NCBI RefSeq assembly: GCF_052161615.1
Contig: NZ_CP197417.1
Span: 5,332,001 to 5,396,000 of the forward strand
From: Aeoliella sp052161615
GTDB lineage: Bacteria; Planctomycetota; Planctomycetia; Pirellulales; Lacipirellulaceae
Direction of reading: 5' to 3'
DNA: 64,000 bases
The position numbers were made by a program, and so were the translations under genes. This document shows, piece by piece, positions 8,508 through 18,740 of this stretch. The notes under the pieces were generated by a model, which was not told the DNA's origin, did not search any database, and saw nothing but the letters and a program-made list of their open reading frames with translations. Every line of letters starts with the position of its first letter. Within the stretch, counting starts at the first letter, position 1.

Positions 8508-11500
8508 TCAAATCTGTCGCTTTTCGAGTTGCATATTGAGACCCAGGCCGCGGATCTCGTTCGTGAGCACGTCGAAGCTCGCCGGCGTACCGGCTTCCAG
8601 CGTGTTCTCGCCCTTGACCATCGACTCGTAAATCTTCGTACGCCCTTCGACGTCGTCCGACTTCACCGTCAGCAGTTCCTGCAGAATGTAAGCGGCACCG
8701 TAGGCCTCGAGGGCCCACACTTCCATTTCGCCGAAACGCTGACCGCCGAACCGAGCCTTACCGCCGAGCGGCTGCTGGGTGATCAGCGAGTACGGGCCTG
8801 TGCTGCGGGCGTGGACCTTGTCGTCCACCAAGTGATGCAGCTTGAGCATGTAGATGAAACCAACGGTGGTCGTCTGTTCGAACGGTTCGCCGGTGCGACC
8901 GTCGTAGAGGCGAGCCTTGCCATTGCGTGGCAAGCCGGCCTGCACTAGGCAATCGTTGATTTCGTCTTCGTTCGCTCCGTTGAATACTGGCGTCACAGCC
9001 CGGAAGCCGAGCTTGGCACCAGCCCAACCGAGATGGGTCTCAAGAATCTGACCCACGTTCATACGGCTCGGAACGCCCAGCGGGTTGAGCATGATCTGGA
9101 TCGGGGTGCCGTCTTCGAGGAACGGCATGTCCTCGATCGGCATGATCTTCGAAATCACACCCTTGTTACCGTGGCGGCCGGCCATCTTGTCACCCACCGA
9201 GATCACTCGCTTGGTGGCAATGTAGACCTTCACCATCTGCAACACGCCGCTGCGGAGCTCGTCGCCACGCTTCATGCTGTTGAGTTTGCGGTCCCGCTCG
9301 TCCATCGCCTCTTCGACGCTGGTCCAATACTGCTTGTACGCTTTCTCGAGCAGCTTCTTCTTGTCGGGGCTACGAACGTCAATCGCATCGAGCTTGAACG
9401 TCTGGGCTTGCTCGGCGACGAACTTGGGATCCTGGCCATGGACCAGCGAGTTGCCATCGTCGTCGGTCAGCTTGCGACCCAGAACCGTTTCGAGTTCCGT
9501 TACCAAGCCGGTGAACGCAGCGGCGATCGCTTCGTTTCCTTCGGTCTCGGCAACCTTCAGCGATTGCTCGAATTCCTTCCGTTCGTCTTCCGACAGGCTC
9601 ATGCGACGCGAGAACTTCTGCGTGTCGATCACGATGCCCTCGACGCCCGAGGGAACTTCGAGCGAATCGTTCTTCACGTCTTCGCCGGCACGACCGAAAA
9701 TGGCGTGCAGTAGCTTCTCTTCCGGCGTCAGTTCGGTCTTGCTCTTCGGCGAAACCTTACCCACGAGAATATCGCCCGGCTCGACGTAGGTGCCGATCTG
9801 GACAATACCGCTCTCGTCGAGGTTACGAAGCATCTTCTCGCTGACATTGGGAATGTCACGCGTGAACTCTTCGCGACCGAGCTTGGTTTCGCGGATCTCG
9901 ACGTCGAACTCTTCGATGTGAATCGAAGTGTAGGTGTCGCGCTGTACCAGCTCTTCGCTCAGGATGATCGCGTCTTCGTAGTTGTAACCTTCGAACGACA
10001 TGAAGGCGACGAGCACGTTGCGACCCAGCGCCAGTTCGCCCTTGAACGTCGCGGCACCGTCGGCGATTACATCGCCCTTCTCGACCTTGTCGCCCGGCTT
10101 GACGATCGGCTTCTGGTTCTGGCAGGTACGCTCGTTGAGACCAACGAACTTACGCAGCTTGTGAACCTCGGGGCCAATCTCGATGCGCTCGGCGTCAACG
10201 TAGGTCACCGTGCCCTTGTGGCCAGCGCGAACGAGCATACCGCTATGACGCGCGACGTCTTTCTCAAGACCCGTGCCCACCACCGGTGGCTCGGCCACCA
10301 ACAGCGGCACCGCTTGGCGCTGCATGTTGGATCCCATGAGCGCGCGGTTGGCATCGTCGTGCTCGAGGAACGGAATCAGACCGGCCGACACACCGATCAT
10401 CTGGCTCGGCGCGACGTCGATGTACTCGATCTTGTCGGTCGGAACCAGCACGAAGTCGGAGTGGAAGCGGGCGACGATCGTGTCCCCCTTCAGCTTGTCG
10501 TTCTCAATCGGCGAGTCGGCCGAGGCCACGTAAGCCCGGTGCTCCTCGTCGGCACGCAACCAAACGATGTCGTCGGTGAGCTTGGTGTTCTTGATCACGC
10601 GGTAGGGCGTGATCAGGAAGCCGTACTCGTCCACCGAGGCATACATCGCCAAGCTGGAAATCAGACCAATGTTCGTACCTTCCGGCGTCTCAATCGGACA
10701 GATACGACCGTAGTGCGAAATGTGAACGTCACGCACTTCGAAGCCGGCACGCTTGCGATTCAAACCACCCGGGCCAAGGGCCGATAGACGACGCTCGTGA
10801 GTGAGCATCGACAGCGGGTTGGTCTGGTCGACGACCTGCGAGAGCTCGCCACGGCCAAAGAAATACTCGATGGCCGCCGAGATGCTCTTGGGGTTGATCA
10901 GGCTGCGAGGAGTCATGTCCTCCTGATCCTTCAGGCTCATCCGCTCCTGGACGGTGCGGCGAAGCTTCAGGAAGCCCTTGCGAAGTTCGTCACTCGCCAA
11001 CTCGTCAATCGTACGCAACCGGCGATTGCCCAAGTGATCGATGTCGTCGACGTGGTACTCCGACTCACCAGCGGCAAGACCGAGAATGTACGACACCGAG
11101 TTGATCACGTCCTCGGGGCGGAGAATCATCTCCGTCTCGGGCACGTTGATATCGAGCTTGCGATTGATACGGAAGCGACCCACGCGACCCAAGCGATAGC
11201 GATTGGTATCGTAGAACTTCTCGTGGAACAGAGTCCGCGCCTTCTCGAGCTGCGGGGGATTACCAGGACGAAGCCGCTGGTAGATACGCAGCAGTGCTTC
11301 CTCGTGGCTCGCAGTGACGTCGTCCGCCAACGCATTAAGGAGATGCGGCGTCGCCGGGGGCTCCATGATCTCGACGGACTTCACGCCCGACGTGCAGATC
11401 AACTCCGCCGTGTTCTTGGTGATCTTATTGCCGCACTCGACAATGATCTCGCCGGCGCGATCGCTGCCAACTGGATAGACGATGTCGTCGACCGCCACCT

Positions 11501-12230
11501 TGCCTTCGATCTTCGTGGCGCTGCGGCCATCGACGATCTTCTGCTTGGTGGTTTCGGCGAACGCACGGAGGATATCCGAATCGAGCGAGTACTTCGGGTC
11601 CATCGCACGAAGCAGCGTCATCACCGAGAACTTGCCGCTCTGATCGATGCGGACAGTGATGCTGTCTTTCTTCGTGGTGTTGACTTCGATCCAGCTTCCA
11701 CGCTCGGGAATCACGCGGCAGCTATAGACCTTACGCTCGCCAGCTTCCATTTCGCTAACGAAGTCGATACCAGGACTGCGGTGCAATTGGCTCACCACGA
11801 CGCGCTCGGCACCGTTGATGATGAACTCGCCACCACCCAGCATGATGGGCAGGTCGCCCAGGTACACCTCTTCGTCCAGCGGCTCGTCGCCCTTATTCAG
11901 GCGCAGCCAAATACGGAACGGCCGTCCATAGGTCAAACGCAACTGACGGCACTCGTCCGGATCGTAGCGCGGCTTCCCCAGTTCGTAATGGAGGTACTGC
12001 AAGTTGATCGACTTGTCGTAGCTCTCGATGGGGAAAATTTCCTGCAGAACCGCTTCCAGACCATCGTCCTTACGCTTCTGCGTAGGCGCACCACTTCCCG
12101 AGTACTGCAAGAAGCGGGCGTAGCTGGCGGTTTGGATCTGAGTAAGATCCGGAATTTCCAGCGGATCGCGGCCGCCGCCAAAGCGGCGGACGACGGGCGT
12201 TTCGAGACGACGTTGCGCAGGCACAGCCAT
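8508..12230 (-). CDS. rpoB: DNA-directed RNA polymerase subunit beta
   Basis: A 1240-residue beta subunit. The rifampicin-pocket segment at about 461-486 (LSQVVDQTNPLS then THERRLSALGPGGL) keeps the Gln, Asp, Ser, His, Arg and Ser residues that contact the drug in E. coli, so a sensitive polymerase is predicted. The fork-loop segment RICPIETPEGTNIGL and the C-terminal KVGDKMAGRHGNKG-type region (seen as SVGDKMAGRHGNKGV) are present. Together with RpoC it forms the catalytic core. It is preceded by a 388-base gap after rplL containing hairpins, and GGAG lies about ten bases before the ATG. Confidence 0.98.
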   Translation of the reverse strand: MAVPAQRRLETPVVRRFGGGRDPLEIPDLTQIQTASYARFLQYSGSGAPTQKRKDDGLEAVLQEIFPIESYDKSINLQYLHYELGKPRYDPDECRQLRLTYGRPFRIWLRLNKGDEPLDEEVYLGDLPIMLGGGEFIINGAERVVVSQLHRSPGIDFVSEMEAGERKVYSCRVIPERGSWIEVNTTKKDSITVRIDQSGKFSVMTLLRAMDPKYSLDSDILRAFAETTKQKIVDGRSATKIEGKVAVDDIVYPVGSDRAGEIIVECGNKITKNTAELICTSGVKSVEIMEPPATPHLLNALADDVTASHEEALLRIYQRLRPGNPPQLEKARTLFHEKFYDTNRYRLGRVGRFRINRKLDINVPETEMILRPEDVINSVSYILGLAAGESEYHVDDIDHLGNRRLRTIDELASDELRKGFLKLRRTVQERMSLKDQEDMTPRSLINPKSISAAIEYFFGRGELSQVVDQTNPLSMLTHERRLSALGPGGLNRKRAGFEVRDVHISHYGRICPIETPEGTNIGLISSLAMYASVDEYGFLITPYRVIKNTKLTDDIVWLRADEEHRAYVASADSPIENDKLKGDTIVARFHSDFVLVPTDKIEYIDVAPSQMIGVSAGLIPFLEHDDANRALMGSNMQRQAVPLLVAEPPVVGTGLEKDVARHSGMLVRAGHKGTVTYVDAERIEIGPEVHKLRKFVGLNERTCQNQKPIVKPGDKVEKGDVIADGAATFKGELALGRNVLVAFMSFEGYNYEDAIILSEELVQRDTYTSIHIEEFDVEIRETKLGREEFTRDIPNVSEKMLRNLDESGIVQIGTYVEPGDILVGKVSPKSKTELTPEEKLLHAIFGRAGEDVKNDSLEVPSGVEGIVIDTQKFSRRMSLSEDERKEFEQSLKVAETEGNEAIAAAFTGLVTELETVLGRKLTDDDGNSLVHGQDPKFVAEQAQTFKLDAIDVRSPDKKKLLEKAYKQYWTSVEEAMDERDRKLNSMKRGDELRSGVLQMVKVYIATKRVISVGDKMAGRHGNKGVISKIMPIEDMPFLEDGTPIQIMLNPLGVPSRMNVGQILETHLGWAGAKLGFRAVTPVFNGANEDEINDCLVQAGLPRNGKARLYDGRTGEPFEQTTTVGFIYMLKLHHLVDDKVHARSTGPYSLITQQPLGGKARFGGQRFGEMEVWALEAYGAAYILQELLTVKSDDVEGRTKIYESMVKGENTLEAGTPASFDVLTNEIRGLGLNMQLEKRQI

Positions 12231-12493
12231 GGCGAATCTACTCCAGTGCTAGGACACAAGGGTCCGTAGGAAGTCGATAGAGGGACGCAGCCGGAGCGTC
12301 GGGCGCAGCGAGCCACCCGAGGTGCGCGACCTGCGCGCAGCAGGCTCCGGCACACTTCACCGTAAGGGCGGATGGAAAGGCCAGGGACGGAAAGCTCATG
12401 CAATCAGCCGAGGGGAGAGAGCAGGCAAACGCGAGCTGCGGACCAGTAGTTATACCAGGTCGCAGCCCCCTTGGGCACCTGGGTGGCATAAAA

Positions 12494-12551
12494 ATTGCTT
12501 AAATAGGCAATCGCCGAACCCCGGGGAGCCAGCAATGCTAGCACCCGGGGT
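12494..12551 (-). promoter_or_regulatory. Tandem hairpins between rplL and rpoB (possible attenuator or processing site)
   Basis: On the minus strand a long hairpin (ACCCCGGGT pairing with the CCCCGGGGT side, 12518-12551) is followed by a short one (ATTGC/GCAAT, 12494-12511) that runs into five T. This resembles a weak intrinsic terminator inside the operon. The E. coli rplL-rpoB gap also carries an attenuator and an RNase III site, so a similar role is plausible but not shown. The rest of the 12231-12618 gap shows no gene. Confidence 0.45.
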
Positions 12552-12618
12552 ACGTACACCACCCACACAGTTCCGAATCAAGACGCGCAGCTGCCCGCCG
12601 CTGGGGCGGGCCGCCGAA

Positions 12619-13032
12619 CTACTTGACCGAGACGGTAGCACCTGCTTCTTCCAGTTCGGCCTTGATCTTCGCGGCATCTTCCTTGGAGACGCCTTCCTTG
12701 ACCTTGCTCGGAGCGCCTTCGACCAGGTCTTTGGCTTCCTTCAGGCCGAGGCCCGTGATGGTGCGAATCACCTTGATCACGCCGATCTTCTTGTCGCCGA
12801 AACCTTCGAGGATGACATCGAAGTCGGTCTTCTCTTCGGCTGCAGCAGCACCGCCGCCATCAGCAGGGGCCGCCATCATGATGGCACCGCCGCCGGCAGC
12901 CGGCTCAATGCCGTGGACGTCCTTCAGATAATCGCTGAGTTCCTTGGCCTCTTTCAGAGTCAGGCCAATGATCTTCTCGCCGAGCTGCTTGGTGGTCTCG
13001 GAGTATTCGGCAACGGCTGCTTCATCGCTCAT
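12619..13032 (-). CDS. rplL: 50S ribosomal protein L7/L12
   Basis: A 137-residue L7/L12. The start at MSDEAAVAEYSE is preferred over an in-frame ATG 15 codons upstream because it matches the family N-terminus. Residues 1-35 form the dimerisation helices, followed by an Ala/Gly/Met-rich hinge (about 45-65), then the C-terminal factor-binding domain EKTDFDVILEGFGDKKIGVIK with the conserved GLGLKEAKDLVEGAP. The L7/L12 stalk recruits EF-Tu and EF-G. It is slightly longer than the usual 120-130 residues because of the hinge. rplJ lies 173 bases upstream. Confidence 0.97.
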   Translation of the reverse strand: MSDEAAVAEYSETTKQLGEKIIGLTLKEAKELSDYLKDVHGIEPAAGGGAIMMAAPADGGGAAAAEEKTDFDVILEGFGDKKIGVIKVIRTITGLGLKEAKDLVEGAPSKVKEGVSKEDAAKIKAELEEAGATVSVK

Positions 13033-13205
13033 GGTAACGTTCCCTTTCTCGCTGGGTGTGCGGCGGGAGGGCCGCAAAAGTGGACTGGATCTGGATAATT
13101 ATGTGGGCTTGGCAATCGCTACCGTGGCTGCGCCGAAACCGCTCGCAAATACGGAAATTCTTCCGTTCTATGTCTTTTCTCTTCGAGAGCTGAACCAAGT
13201 CAGCT

Positions 13206-13766
13206 CTACTCCGCTGCCGCCTCAGCCGCAGGCTCGCTCGAACCGTCGCCATCCTTCTCGCCTAGTTGCTTGATCTGGCTCGCCAGATTTGCACCACCTG
13301 CAAGAAGCTGCGACGAAAGCTTGGCACCCGGCGACAGGATTTGGCCCATCAGGATGCTGAGCTGCTCACCGCGGCTTGGCCACTTACTGACAGCCTTCAC
13401 GTCGTCGGCGGACAGCTTCGAGCCATCCATCACACCGCCCTTGGCCTTCAGCTTCTCGAACTGCTTGGTGCTGGCAACCTTCGTGACCTCCTTGGCCAAA
13501 GACACAATGTCCTCAGCACCCCAGATCACGGCCGTGTTACCGCTGGCACCATCGAACGCCGGGCGGAGCAGCGTGCCTTCACTGGCACGCCGAGCCAGGC
13601 TGTTCTTGACGACCAGCATGTGGATATTCTTCTCGCGAAGCTGCTTCCGCAGGGCCACCGCGTCGTTGGCCTCCAGCAGGGCAACATCGACCAGCAGGGC
13701 GTCGTTCACGCCTTCCCAACGACCCTGCAGGTCCTTGGTGATGTACTGTTTAACTGGCTTGCTCAT
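13206..13766 (-). CDS. rplJ: 50S ribosomal protein L10
   Basis: A 186-residue L10. The N-terminal globular rRNA-binding domain contains the hallmark VVKNSLARRA (about 52-61). A C-terminal helix with LASQIKQLGEK binds L7/L12 dimers. The tail is rich in Ala and Glu, a common planctomycete-style extension. L10 anchors the stalk and, in many bacteria, represses its own operon by binding the leader; the rplA-rplJ gap here is only 63 bases, and I cannot identify such a site in it. Confidence 0.96.
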   Translation of the reverse strand: MSKPVKQYITKDLQGRWEGVNDALLVDVALLEANDAVALRKQLREKNIHMLVVKNSLARRASEGTLLRPAFDGASGNTAVIWGAEDIVSLAKEVTKVASTKQFEKLKAKGGVMDGSKLSADDVKAVSKWPSRGEQLSILMGQILSPGAKLSSQLLAGGANLASQIKQLGEKDGDGSSEPAAEAAAE

Positions 13767-13829
13767 GGCAATCTGTAGGGGGTAAGGGCCTGCCGTGCCA
13801 CACCTGGCACCGACTTAGCCATTCGCGAA

Positions 13830-14507
13830 CTAGATAGACACCATCACGCTGGGGCTCATCGTGGCACTCAAGTGCACCGACTTGACGTACACGCCCTTCA
13901 CGGCCGACGGCTTGACGCTGACAATCCGGTCGACAAACGCCTGAACGTTCTCAACCAGCTTCTCGGAATCGAAGCTCAGCTTGCCGACGATGGCGTGAAT
14001 ATTACCACCCTTGTCATTGCGGAACTCGACCTTACCCGCCTTGTACTCCTCGACCGTCTTGCCGACGTCCGGAGTCACGGTACCCGCACGAGGCGAAGGC
14101 ATCAAACCACGAGGACCGAGCACACGGCCAAGCGGACCGACAACCTTCATCATGTCCGGAGCGGCGATACAGACATCGAAGTCAGTCCAGCCGCCAAGAA
14201 TCCTCTTGGCGAGCTCGTCGTCACCCACCTCGTCCGCACCCGCTGCACGAGCAGCATCAGCCTGAGGACCCTTGGCGAACACCACCACCCGCTGATCCTT
14301 GCCGATGCCATGAGGCAGGACAATCGACCCACGGACAATCTGGTCAGCCTGGGCATGATCGACACCAAGTCGCATCGCCACCTCGACCGATTGGTCGAAC
14401 TTCGGCTTGTCGTACCCCTTCAGGGCGTTCACCGCCTCAGCCAGAGGCAGCGCGGTCTTCGGCTTCTTAGCAGCAGCCGACTTCAGTCGCTTAGAGAGCT
14501 TTGGCAT
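13830..14507 (-). CDS. rplA: 50S ribosomal protein L1
   Basis: A 225-residue L1 with the two-domain pattern: GSIVLPHGIGK in domain I, the interdomain segment PLGRVLGPRGLMPSP, and the C-terminal FRNDKGGNIHAIVGK. L1 forms the mobile stalk that releases E-site tRNA and, in E. coli, represses the rplK-rplA mRNA. It follows rplK by 84 bases, the standard order. Length and motifs are normal. Confidence 0.97.
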   Translation of the reverse strand: MPKLSKRLKSAAAKKPKTALPLAEAVNALKGYDKPKFDQSVEVAMRLGVDHAQADQIVRGSIVLPHGIGKDQRVVVFAKGPQADAARAAGADEVGDDELAKRILGGWTDFDVCIAAPDMMKVVGPLGRVLGPRGLMPSPRAGTVTPDVGKTVEEYKAGKVEFRNDKGGNIHAIVGKLSFDSEKLVENVQAFVDRIVSVKPSAVKGVYVKSVHLSATMSPSVMVSI

Positions 14508-14591
14508 ATTGCTTCCCCCTTTCGCGGGAAGTGTGGTTCAAACCGCCGCGACCACTACGGCCGGACGTCCCACGTTTAAAATGACTTCGAT

Positions 14592-15017
14592 TTAACCTTC
14601 AACAACCAAGCCCATGCTGCGTGCAGTGCCGGCGATCATTCGCACGGCGTGCTCCAAGTCACGGGCATTCAGATCGGCCATTTTCGTGGTCGCGATCTCT
14701 TCGAGCTGAGCGTTGCTAACCTTACCCACCTTCGTCTTATTCGGCACGCCAGAGCCCTTCGCCAAGCCAGCCGCCTTCTTCAGCAGCACAGCGGCGGGGG
14801 GACTTTTGGTGATGAAGTCGAACGAGCGGTCGTTGTAGACGCTCACCACCACGGGGATCATCATGCCATTCGCTTCGCGAGTGGCTTCGTTGAATGCCTG
14901 GACGAATTGCCCCAGGTTGATGCCGTGCTTACCTAGCGCGGTACCCACAGGAGGAGCCGGAGTCGCCTGTCCGCCCGGGATCTGAAATGCCGCCTTGGCA
15001 ACGAGTTGCTTGGCCAT
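14592..15017 (-). CDS. rplK: 50S ribosomal protein L11
   Basis: A 141-residue L11, exactly the usual length. The N-terminal domain has the proline-containing GGQATPAPPVGTALG segment that forms the thiostrepton/GTPase-centre interface. The C-terminal domain, with GSGVPNKTKVGKVS, binds the 23S rRNA. It begins the rplKA unit after nusG. A 24-base hairpin (15117-15140) lies in its leader. Confidence 0.98.
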   Translation of the reverse strand: MAKQLVAKAAFQIPGGQATPAPPVGTALGKHGINLGQFVQAFNEATREANGMMIPVVVSVYNDRSFDFITKSPPAAVLLKKAAGLAKGSGVPNKTKVGKVSNAQLEEIATTKMADLNARDLEHAVRMIAGTARSMGLVVEG

Positions 15018-15116
15018 GACCGTAACGCAGTGGGGATAAAGTATCTATTAGGCTTGAATTTCGGCAACTGCCGAGCCCTGTTTTGTACCCGCAGTTGGGA
15101 AACAGGGGAAGGGGGG

Positions 15117-15140
15117 TGGTGTGATTTTCAAAAACCACAC
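15117..15140 (-). promoter_or_regulatory. Hairpin in the rplK leader
   Basis: On the minus strand GGTGTG pairs with CACACC around a TTTTTGAAAA core, about 100 bases before the rplK start. It has no T-run. It could be a leader structure, but I cannot match it to a known r-protein binding site. Confidence 0.35.
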
Positions 15141-15181
15141 CCAACTGTCGCTTGCGGCTTAGCCTAGAGAGGCTGTTTGGC

Positions 15182-16162
15182 CTAGATTACCTCGACCTGC
15201 CAGTACTCCAACTCCACCGGCGTGGGACGGCCGAAGATGCTCAGCATCACGGTGACCCGGCCATGAGCCTCGTCGATCTGGCTCACTTCGCCTTCGAAGT
15301 TCTCGAAGTTGCCTTCCATGACCTTGACCTTGTCGCCGGGGCTGAACTTGATGTCCAGCTTCGGGGCTTCTTCAGCCACCTCGACGTCCGATTGCAGGAT
15401 CAGGGCAATCTCGTTCGGCTGCATCGGACTTGGCTTGCCGGCTGAACCGGTGAAGTCGCCGATGCCCGAGGTTTCGCGAATAGCAAACCAGGTATCGTCG
15501 TTCACGTGCATCTGGACGGCGATGTAGCCCGGCCATAGCTTCCGCTCGACGATCTTCTTCTTGCCGCCCTTGAACTCGGTGACCTTCTCGGTCGGAACCA
15601 GCACCTGACCGAAGAGCTTGTCCAGCCCTTCGATGGCAATCTTCCGCTTCAAGGCGTCGGCGATCGATCGCTCGCGGTTACTCTGAACCTTGAGGATGTA
15701 CCACTCGAGCTTAATCTCTTCCTCTTCGGGCACATCGAGTTCGATAGGGCCGCGAGGGGTAGTCCGCACGGGCTGGGCGTTTGCTTCGTCCTCGTCGTCG
15801 ATCTCGTCGAAATCCTCTTCGGACGATTCATCGACGATATTCTCCATCACGGTGTCGTCGGAGGAGGGAGTTTCGTCGTCTGGCTCGTCGTCATCGCCGG
15901 TCATGTCTTCGAGCACGCGCTCGGCGTCTTCAAGGGCTTCGCGAGCCGCCTCGGGATCTTCCGAGGTATTGAGCACCTCTTCCATCTCGCCATCGACATT
16001 CTCACTCAGGCCGCCGGCCGTGCCGCGGGCCAGAGCCGTTCCGTCGTCCGCGGGGTCGCCTTCCACCGGACTAGCTGGCGCGGAGGTATCCCGGTCGTGC
16101 GTCCCCTCGGACGCCGATTCGGCCAGTGCTTCGCGCTGCAGTTTTTCGGCTTCGTTCTCCAC
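15182..16162 (-). CDS. nusG: Transcription termination/antitermination protein NusG with a long acidic N-terminal extension
   Basis: A 326-residue protein, against about 180 for typical NusG. Residues 1-150 are low-complexity and strongly acidic (runs such as DDDEPDDETPSSDD and EEDFDEIDDEDE). The NGN domain begins at about 152 with EWYILKVQSNRERS and contains WPGYIAVQMHV. The KOW domain (about 273-326) has FSPGDKVKVMEGNFENFEG. NusG binds RNA polymerase, increases elongation rate and couples to Rho and ribosomes. The frame is continuous and in the expected place between secE and rplK, so the extension is not a mis-joined gene; an internal start giving a short form cannot be excluded. Confidence 0.95.
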   Translation of the reverse strand: MENEAEKLQREALAESASEGTHDRDTSAPASPVEGDPADDGTALARGTAGGLSENVDGEMEEVLNTSEDPEAAREALEDAERVLEDMTGDDDEPDDETPSSDDTVMENIVDESSEEDFDEIDDEDEANAQPVRTTPRGPIELDVPEEEEIKLEWYILKVQSNRERSIADALKRKIAIEGLDKLFGQVLVPTEKVTEFKGGKKKIVERKLWPGYIAVQMHVNDDTWFAIRETSGIGDFTGSAGKPSPMQPNEIALILQSDVEVAEEAPKLDIKFSPGDKVKVMEGNFENFEGEVSQIDEAHGRVTVMLSIFGRPTPVELEYWQVEVI

Positions 16163-16192
16163 GCTTACTCCAAGGCTACTTCGTACCCGCGA

Positions 16193-16648
16193 TTACCGAG
16201 CTTGCTCGGTGAGGACTTCCGCTTCCGTGGCTCCCGCTCGAACCAGCGATTCCAGCCAGCCCTTCAACGTCAACAGCAACATGTCAAAACCAAAGAGCAA
16301 GCCGGCAAGCAAGAAGATCACCAGGATCACGACGATCGAGGCATTGATCAGCTCGCGCCGCTTGGGCCAGGCTACCTTGTTCATCTCGGCTTCGACCGAA
16401 ATCAAGAAGTCCGCGAACTGGGGCATCTGCACCAGGCGGAAAGATGCCCATAGACCGACCGCCAGGATTGCCAGAGGCACCGAGTAGCGGACGGCTGGAT
16501 TCTCAACTTCCTGCATCGCGAACGACAGCGACCAGCAACCCAGCGCGATAATGATTGCGAGGGCTGCAAACGTAACCTGACGGACAATGCGTCCTTGGCT
16601 ACGCTTGTAGATGTCGAACTTTAGCAGCTCCGAAAGGAACGCACCCAC
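16193..16648 (-). CDS. secE: Preprotein translocase subunit SecE
   Basis: A 151-residue SecE beginning at GTG (16648), chosen because GGGAG lies six bases upstream and because the longer frame would run back towards tRNA-Trp. There are three hydrophobic segments (about residues 25-45, 55-75 and 110-135); the last follows the conserved amphipathic signature VEAEMNKVAWPKRREL. SecE clamps SecY in the inner membrane. Three membrane spans, rather than one, resembles the E. coli type. It sits 30 bases before nusG. Confidence 0.92.
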   Translation of the reverse strand: MGAFLSELLKFDIYKRSQGRIVRQVTFAALAIIIALGCWSLSFAMQEVENPAVRYSVPLAILAVGLWASFRLVQMPQFADFLISVEAEMNKVAWPKRRELINASIVVILVIFLLAGLLFGFDMLLLTLKGWLESLVRAGATEAEVLTEQAR

Positions 16649-16739
16649 TGACGACTCCCGCCACACGGTAGAACTTCCTGCGGGCCCCGTCCAACACCTG
16701 GACGAGGATACCCTGGCTCCTCGGCTTCGCACATAAAAA

Positions 16740-16815
16740 TGGCAGGGGCGGTGGGAATCGAACTCACAACCTCTGGTTTTGGAGACCAGCGCTCTGCCAA
16801 TTGAGCTACGCCCCT
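16740..16815 (-). tRNA. tRNA-Trp (anticodon CCA)
   Basis: A full cloverleaf on the minus strand: acceptor AGGGGCG/CGCCCCT, anticodon stem CTGGT/ACCAG with loop CTCCAAA, discriminator G and an encoded CCA (unlike the other tRNAs here). The T-stem has one apparent A-C mismatch. It lies between tuf and secE, a placement common in bacteria. Confidence 0.95.
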
Positions 16816-16838
16816 ACATATCTCGAATGCCCAAGCAC

Positions 16839-16874
16839 GAATGACCAATGACCAGAATCGGTCATTGGTCATTC
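16839..16874. repeat. Hairpin repeat, GAATGACCAATGA family, copy 2
   Basis: Perfect 15-base arms (GAATGACCAATGACC at 16839-16853 and its complement at 16860-16874) with a six-base loop, directly downstream of the tuf stop and before tRNA-Trp. It could act as a processing or pausing structure; there is no T-run. Confidence 0.8.
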
Positions 16875-16890
16875 AGCTTTTGGACATCAA

Positions 16891-18090
<1,200 letters not shown>

Positions 18091-18169
18091 TTTCGTCCCT
18101 AACTCAAATACTTGTTGAAATACAGAAGCTGGAAAAATTAAAAGGTAACCGGAAAGTCACCACTGTGAA

Positions 18170-18242
18170 AGCTGCTGACGCGACTCGAACGCGTGACCTC
18201 GTCCTTACCAAGGACGTGCTCTACCAACTGAGCTACAGCAGC
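18170..18242 (-). tRNA. tRNA-Thr (anticodon GGT)
   Basis: A 73-base cloverleaf: acceptor GCTGCTG/CAGCAGC, anticodon stem CGTCC/GGACG with loop TTGGTAA, discriminator T, no encoded CCA. It is the last tRNA before tuf, matching E. coli thrT. Confidence 0.95.
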
Positions 18243-18303
18243 GAATCATCTCTAAAACTCGTCTCTCTCGAAGCCGCCAGCTTCACGCCAGCAGACCTCG
18301 CCA

Positions 18304-18374
18304 AGCGGGTGAAGGGAATCGAACCCTCGTCTTCAGCTTGGAAGGCTATTGCTCTACCATTGAGCTACACCCGC
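18304..18374 (-). tRNA. tRNA-Gly (anticodon TCC)
   Basis: A 71-base cloverleaf: acceptor GCGGGTG/CACCCGC, loop CTTCCAA. The anticodon stem is weak at its base (A-A and T-G apposed), no CCA is encoded. It matches the position of E. coli glyT. Confidence 0.93.
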
Positions 18375-18403
18375 AATCACGGGAAATCTCAATGCCCAAG
18401 TCT

Positions 18404-18454
18404 CAATGACCAACGCCTCGCGGCAACCTCAGCACCTTCCCGGATTGGTCATTG
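18404..18454. repeat. Hairpin repeat, GAATGACCAATGA family, copy 3 (imperfect)
   Basis: CAATGACCAA (18404-18413) pairs with TTGGTCATTG (18445-18454), and further TTGGTCATT words follow to about 18475. It lies between tRNA-Gly and tRNA-Tyr. Confidence 0.6.
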
Positions 18455-18482
18455 GTCATTCGACATTGGTCATTTTCCTAAG

Positions 18483-18565
18483 TGGGAGGTGCAGGATTCG
18501 AACCTGCGAAGGCATAAGCCATCAGATTTACAGTCTGACCCGTTTGACCGCTTCGGTAACCTCCC
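18483..18565 (-). tRNA. tRNA-Tyr (anticodon GTA)
   Basis: An 83-base class II tRNA with a long variable arm: acceptor GGGAGGT/ACCTCCC, loop CTGTAAA, discriminator A, no encoded CCA. It matches E. coli tyrU in order. Confidence 0.94.
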
Positions 18566-18740
18566 CTTTCGGGGTTTCGCGGCCCTGACAAATCCCCCTC
18601 TCGCGCCGTCCGGCTCGGGGACCACCACCGACCAGCGAAGCCTGTGAGTGCCCCCGAAGGTTCACTCAACGCGGAGAGATTTGCCTGCCGCGGCCGCAAA
18701 ATCTCGCATCAATTCGCTCTCGCGTCGGCCACAAGGAGAG

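Noticed and set aside
10797..12269. A 490-codon open frame on the plus strand opposite rpoB
   Set aside because: Same reason: shadow of rpoB codon bias, with low-complexity Arg/Leu/Asp-rich translation.
16649..16732. Longer secE start running back towards tRNA-Trp
   Set aside because: The extra residues are Arg/Ser/Gly-rich without similarity to SecE, and the GTG at 16648 has GGGAG six bases upstream.
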